From Streptomyces novaecaesareae (GTDB taxonomy: Bacteria; Actinomycetota; Actinomycetes; Streptomycetales; Streptomycetaceae): DNA of 27,083 bases. The stretch's first letter is position 1. Every line of letters begins with the position of its first letter. The position numbers and the translations under genes are program-made. Shown here in pieces: positions 24,031 through 27,083 of this stretch. Under the pieces are notes generated by a model. That model did no database searches. It saw only the letters and a list, made by a program, of their open reading frames with translations, and was not told the DNA's origin. The DNA lies in NCBI RefSeq assembly GCF_000716875.1, contig NZ_JNWQ01000105.1, positions 1 to 27,083 on the forward strand, written 5' to 3'.

Positions 24031-25383
24031 GTGGCCACGCGCAAGGAGCCCAACCAGCGCCTCAGGGAGGCGATTTCAAACGCCGGATGGACGTACGAGG
24101 CGCTGGCGAATGCCGTGCGGCGCATCGGTGCAGAGAACGGCGAGACGCTTCTCACCAACAAGTCCGCCGTGGCCCACTGGGTCAATGGTGCGCAGCCGTC
24201 AGGGCAGGTCGGCCAGTACATTGCCGAGGCGTTGTCCCGCCGAACCGGGCGCCGGATCACTCTGGCCGAACTCGGCTTCGCCACTCCCGAAGAGTCCCTG
24301 GCAGGGAGTAGCGATCCGGTCGAGGCGGTTGCCAACCTGGGCCGCGCAGATGTCGAGCGCCGAGCCTTTCTGGCCGTTGCTGCATTTACCACCGCCGGTG
24401 TGGCCATGCCGTTGCTCTACGACCCCGATCCGGTCTCGCGGTTGATGCGGGCTCGAACCGGCACGGCGCGTGTCGGTGCTGAAGAGATCGAAGTCGTCCG
24501 ACAAATCACTGCCGTGTTCAGCGCGGCAGACGAACGACTCGGCGGCGGACACGGGCTGACGACCGTGAGCGCCTACCTCGCTGACACCGCAGCCCCGATG
24601 CTCAACGGCCGCTTCCGTGATGAGGCCACACGGCGTCGAGCCTTCGGAGCCGTGGCCGAGCTCGCCTATCTCGCCGGTTGGAAGCACCACGACCTCGGCC
24701 ACGAGGGTGCGGCCCAGCACTACTACCAGGTCGGCTACCGGCTTGCCGTGGAGGCGGACCCGCATGGCCACGCCGGATGGATGATGCGTGCCCTGGCTCA
24801 CCAGGCGCTCAGCCTCAAGCAGCCCCATCACTGCGTCGCGCTGATCGAAAACGCGCTCGCCCGAAGCGCCGGTCGTGTGGACGGGAGGACGGAGGCGCTT
24901 CTTCACATCACCCACGCCCGTGCTTTCGCAGCCACCCGCGACAAGCCCGCTGCAGCCAAGGCACTCCTCGCTGCGGAGAACGCTCTTGCCTGTGATGGAG
25001 ACCCGCAGGCCGGCTTCTCGCTCGTCAGTGGCCCAGCCGCCGGCACGGTCGCCAGTCACACCGCCCGCACTCTCAACGACCTTGGGGACCATGCAGGGAC
25101 CGAGCAACAGCATCGGGCCGCGCTGGTCCGTTGGGACGCGGAGAAGTACAAACGCGTTCACGCCCTTACCTACGCAGATCTTGGTGACAGCTTGGCTGCT
25201 CAAGCCCGAGCGGACGAGGCCGTGGCAACCTGGGGTCGGGCGCTCGATCTCATGGGCGGTATGACCTCGGATCGGACGAGAAAGGCGATCTCCTCCATCC
25301 GTCCCTGTTTGGCGATCTACCGTAGACGCGGTGTTCCGGGAGCCGTCGACCTGGAGCGCCGCGCACGTGAGTTACTGACATGA
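24031..25383 (+). CDS. XRE-type regulator with TPR-like C-terminal domain
   Basis: This 450-residue protein starts at GTG 24031 after AGGAGG. The N-terminal HTH lies in about residues 5-80 (LREAISNAGWTYEALANAVR, then TNKSAVAHWVNGAQPSGQVG). A stretch at about 110-130 (ERRAFLAVAAFTTAGVAM) is hydrophobic after two Arg, as in related Streptomyces regulators. Residues about 190-445 are helical, in TPR-like repeats. A TTA leucine codon is present at 25372-25374, near the end. TTA is rare in streptomycetes and is read by the bldA tRNA, so expression may depend on development. Codon use is less GC-biased than in the his genes. The gene probably controls the divergent radical SAM operon. Confidence 0.88.
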   Translation: MATRKEPNQRLREAISNAGWTYEALANAVRRIGAENGETLLTNKSAVAHWVNGAQPSGQVGQYIAEALSRRTGRRITLAELGFATPEESLAGSSDPVEAVANLGRADVERRAFLAVAAFTTAGVAMPLLYDPDPVSRLMRARTGTARVGAEEIEVVRQITAVFSAADERLGGGHGLTTVSAYLADTAAPMLNGRFRDEATRRRAFGAVAELAYLAGWKHHDLGHEGAAQHYYQVGYRLAVEADPHGHAGWMMRALAHQALSLKQPHHCVALIENALARSAGRVDGRTEALLHITHARAFAATRDKPAAAKALLAAENALACDGDPQAGFSLVSGPAAGTVASHTARTLNDLGDHAGTEQQHRAALVRWDAEKYKRVHALTYADLGDSLAAQARADEAVATWGRALDLMGGMTSDRTRKAISSIRPCLAIYRRRGVPGAVDLERRARELLT

Positions 25384-25413
25384 CAGTCGTACCGCAGGAA
25401 GGAGCAGCCTGAC

Positions 25414-25914
25414 GTGACTCAGTCGACTGCTGATCAGAGTGGCGCTCTCAAGCCCGCTATGGAGTCGATGACTCTGTTGGTCGCCGCGGTCATCGTTCAT
25501 GACCGCGAATCCCGGCGCGTCGTTCTTCTTCGACGAGGACCCAAGGCCAAGTTCGCGCAAGGCATGTGGGATCTGCCCGTCGGCAAGAACGAACCCGGTG
25601 AACCGATCACGGAGACAGCAGTTCGCGAACTCAAGGAGGAGACCGGGCTCGTCGTCACTCCTGATGACTTGCGTCTGGCCCATGTCATCCATGGAGCCCG
25701 GGGCGTCGAGGCGCCCAACGGCTTCCTGACCGTTGTCTTCGCTGCTCACCGCTGGTCCGGCGAACTCACGAACGGGGAGCCCGCCAAGCACTCGGAAGTC
25801 GCGTGGATCGATGTCGACGCGGTACCCGAGGAATTCGTCTCCACCACCAAGGCAGCTCTCACCAGCTACCTCGACAATGGCCCGAGTGTCTCCCTCGACT
25901 CATGGCGGATCTAG
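25414..25914 (+). CDS. NUDIX hydrolase
   Basis: This 166-residue protein has the Nudix box at residues 57-80: G-x5-E-x7-R-E-L-x-E-E-x-G-L, visible as GKNEPGE, then RELKEETGLV. It starts at GTG 25414 with AAGGAG nine nt upstream. It begins 30 bp after the XRE gene on the same strand, so the two are likely co-transcribed. NUDIX enzymes cleave nucleoside diphosphates linked to other groups, and the substrate is unknown. A strong terminator follows. Confidence 0.93.
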   Translation: MTQSTADQSGALKPAMESMTLLVAAVIVHDRESRRVVLLRRGPKAKFAQGMWDLPVGKNEPGEPITETAVRELKEETGLVVTPDDLRLAHVIHGARGVEAPNGFLTVVFAAHRWSGELTNGEPAKHSEVAWIDVDAVPEEFVSTTKAALTSYLDNGPSVSLDSWRI

Positions 25915-25947
25915 GCTTCAAGCGGGGCCGACGTACGTGCCTTTGCT

Positions 25948-25989
25948 GCGGTGCCCCCTCGGGCCATCGAGGGGGCATCGCACGTTTTT
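25948..25989 (+). terminator. Intrinsic terminator after the NUDIX gene
   Basis: GCGGTGCCCCCTCG (25948-25961) and CGAGGGGGCATCGC (25968-25981) pair over 14 bp with one wobble and a 6-nt loop. ACG and five T follow (25985-25989). This is a textbook intrinsic terminator on the plus strand. Confidence 0.85.
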
Positions 25990-25994
25990 CCTTC

Positions 25995-26028
25995 GGTGTC
26001 GCCCCTCGATGCGTCGAGGGGCGACACC
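25995..26028. terminator. Second perfect hairpin between convergent genes
   Basis: GGTGTCGCCCCTCGA (25995-26009) and TCGAGGGGCGACACC (26014-26028) form a 15-bp perfect stem with a 4-nt loop. It lies 14 bp after the stop of the TIGR03085 gene on the minus strand, so it serves that gene and can back up the first terminator. Confidence 0.8.
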
Positions 26029-26042
26029 GATATCCCGGCGCC

Positions 26043-26687
26043 CTACTGCGCAGGCAGCGGGAGGACGTGCTGGAGGGCCTCGACGGCGTCGGGGGCGCCG
26101 TCGACGGTGAGGGTGGTCCGGGCGCCGCGGCCGTAGGTGAAGAGGATGAGTTCGGCCGGTTCGCCGGTGAGGTGGACGGTGGGGGCGCCGGCGGGGCCGA
26201 CGGTGAGGGAGCGGCCGTCGGGGTGGGTGAGGGTGAGGCGGACGGGGGAGCGGCGGCCGGCTTCGAGGCGGGCGATGAGGGGGAGGCGGCGCCAGAGGGC
26301 TTCGGCGCGGCCGGGCGGGACGGGCTGCGGGGTCCAGTCGTCGGCCGCGCGCAGGACGTCCTCGGCGTGGACGAAGTACTCGACGGTGTTCGCGGCCTCG
26401 TCCGCGCCGGGGAGGGCGAACAGGGAGTAGACCGGCGGGCCGGCCCGGAAGAGCCGGACCAGTTCCTCGTACGGCCGGGCGGCGTAGTCGTCCTGCACGC
26501 GCTTGGTCCGGCCGGCCAGGGCGCCGATCCGGATGCCGGCCGCCGCGTCGGGGCGGTGTTCGCGGATCACCAGGTGGGCGGCAAGGTCCCGGGTGGTCCA
26601 ACCGGCGCACAGGGTGGGGGCGTCCGGCCCTGCGGCGGTGAGGAGTTCGGCGAGGCGGTGGCGTTCGGCGAGGGCGTGGTTCGACAT
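26043..26687 (-). CDS. TIGR03085-like metal-binding protein (mycothiol-dependent isomerase N-domain type)
   Basis: This 214-residue protein starts MSNHALAERHRLAELLTAAG. It contains TLCAGWTTRDLAAHLVIREH, typical of DinB/maleylpyruvate-isomerase-type metal-binding helical proteins, with His38 as a likely ligand. Further likely ligands lie in VEYFVHAEDVLRA. The C-terminal half (VRLTLTHPDGRSLTVGPAGA) is a beta-rich SCP2-like part. The family is common in mycothiol-producing actinobacteria, and its substrate is not known. ATG 26687 has a TAGGCT box 7 nt upstream and no Shine-Dalgarno, so a leaderless mRNA is likely. Confidence 0.9.
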   Translation of the reverse strand: MSNHALAERHRLAELLTAAGPDAPTLCAGWTTRDLAAHLVIREHRPDAAAGIRIGALAGRTKRVQDDYAARPYEELVRLFRAGPPVYSLFALPGADEAANTVEYFVHAEDVLRAADDWTPQPVPPGRAEALWRRLPLIARLEAGRRSPVRLTLTHPDGRSLTVGPAGAPTVHLTGEPAELILFTYGRGARTTLTVDGAPDAVEALQHVLPLPAQ

Positions 26688-26700
26688 GGTGGCAAGCCTA
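26688..26700 (-). promoter_or_regulatory. Candidate -10 box of the TIGR03085-like gene overlapping an upstream stop codon
   Basis: On the minus strand TAGGCT (26695-26700), then 7 nt, then ATG 26687. The TAG of this box is also the stop codon of the upstream gene. No clear -35 box is seen. Confidence 0.35.
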
Positions 26701-27083
26701 TGGGTGGAGTTGGCCGGTGAGTTTGGGGGCGCCCTGTTTGTTGCCGGCGGTCAGGGTGCAGGTGTAGTCCCGCCAGCCCTGCTGGTAGTTGACCAGGGCC
26801 GGGCCGAACTGGCGGCCGTAGTAGGTCTTTCCGTCGGGCTGTTTGGCCTTGGCGGCGGCTTCGGCGTCCTTGCAGCCGTCCCGCATGGCGAGGGCGATCG
26901 GGATCTCGCCGGCCAGGTTGTCGGCCAGTTTGAGGTTGGCGATGACCTCGCCGTCGTGCTCGCCGGCGCAGGGGCGTTCCTCGGCCTTGGTGATCACCGG
27001 GCTCAGCTGCGGGTGGTCGAAGCAGGCGCCGACCGGGAAGAAGGCGTACGGCGGCTGCGGCTTGGTCGGGGTCGGGGTGGGCG
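26698..27083 (-). CDS. Septum-formation-like secreted or membrane protein (5' end beyond the window)
   Basis: The reverse-strand frame is open from the window edge to the stop at 26698 (about 128 residues seen). The visible part begins in a PTPTPTK linker, then FFPVGACFDHPQLSPVITKA and RPCAGEHDGEVIANLKLAD. The paired Cys and the C-x-x-x-H-D-x-E pattern recall the septum-formation domain found in actinobacterial secreted or membrane proteins. A further Cys pair is seen in MRDGCKD and DYTCTL. The N-terminal anchor or signal lies outside the window. An internal GTG start at 26997 would cut the domain, so it was not used. Confidence 0.75.
   Translation of the reverse strand, partial: PTPTPTKPQPPYAFFPVGACFDHPQLSPVITKAEERPCAGEHDGEVIANLKLADNLAGEIPIALAMRDGCKDAEAAAKAKQPDGKTYYGRQFGPALVNYQQGWRDYTCTLTAGNKQGAPKLTGQLHP

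Noticed and set aside
20640..26040. Integrated element with attachment sites
   Set aside because: Base composition suggests transfer, but no integrase, tRNA gene or flanking direct repeat was found by eye.

Overview
This is a high-GC actinomycete chromosome segment, most likely from Streptomyces or Kitasatospora. The grounds are strong G/C third-position bias, frequent GTG starts, several leaderless-looking starts (TANNNT about 7 nt before GTG/ATG), a priA-type histidine operon, and typical streptomycete families: DUF2567, an ATP-binding/XRE regulator pair, TIGR03085, and a TrmB/LuxR hybrid regulator.

Region 1 (1-10.2 kb) looks like core chromosome. A LysR regulator (cut by the window edge) is divergent from a dihydrodipicolinate synthase-like gene. 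Then come asd (aspartate-semialdehyde dehydrogenase), a NYN-domain protein with an unclear 5' end, a two-gene ABC exporter, a DUF2567 membrane protein, a reverse-strand pair (LON-domain protein and YbaK), and a reverse-strand membrane protein with a predicted beta-helix.

Region 2 (10.27-16.08 kb) is a compact histidine operon: hisD-hisC-hisB-small membrane protein-hisH-priA-ridA-hisF. Several stop/start overlaps imply translational coupling. It ends at a strong hairpin whose left arm has been copied four times in tandem.

Region 3 (16.2-20.64 kb) holds a two-domain VOC protein, a TrmB/LuxR-type regulator, and a divergent set encoding a small secreted Gly-rich peptide, a 91-residue small protein, and a secreted NlpC/P60-like protein with five FG-GAP/VCBS repeats. 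The regulator and this set are separated by 378 bp that contain a long G-run tract and inverted repeats.

Region 4 (20.68-25.91 kb) looks accessory, with relaxed codon use. On the reverse strand it runs ATP-binding (anti-sigma-like) protein, radical SAM/SPASM enzyme, 44-residue acidic peptide, APH-fold kinase-like protein, GNAT. Divergent from these are a TPR-containing XRE regulator, with an in-frame TTA codon near its end, and a NUDIX hydrolase. The radical SAM stop and the peptide start overlap as ATGA. I read this as a candidate RiPP cluster of unassigned class, and it is the main item of interest here.

Region 5 (25.9 kb to the end) has two strong hairpins, a TIGR03085-type protein, and the C-terminal part of a septum-formation-like secreted or membrane protein. 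I saw no tRNA, rRNA, CRISPR array, insertion sequence or clear attachment site.
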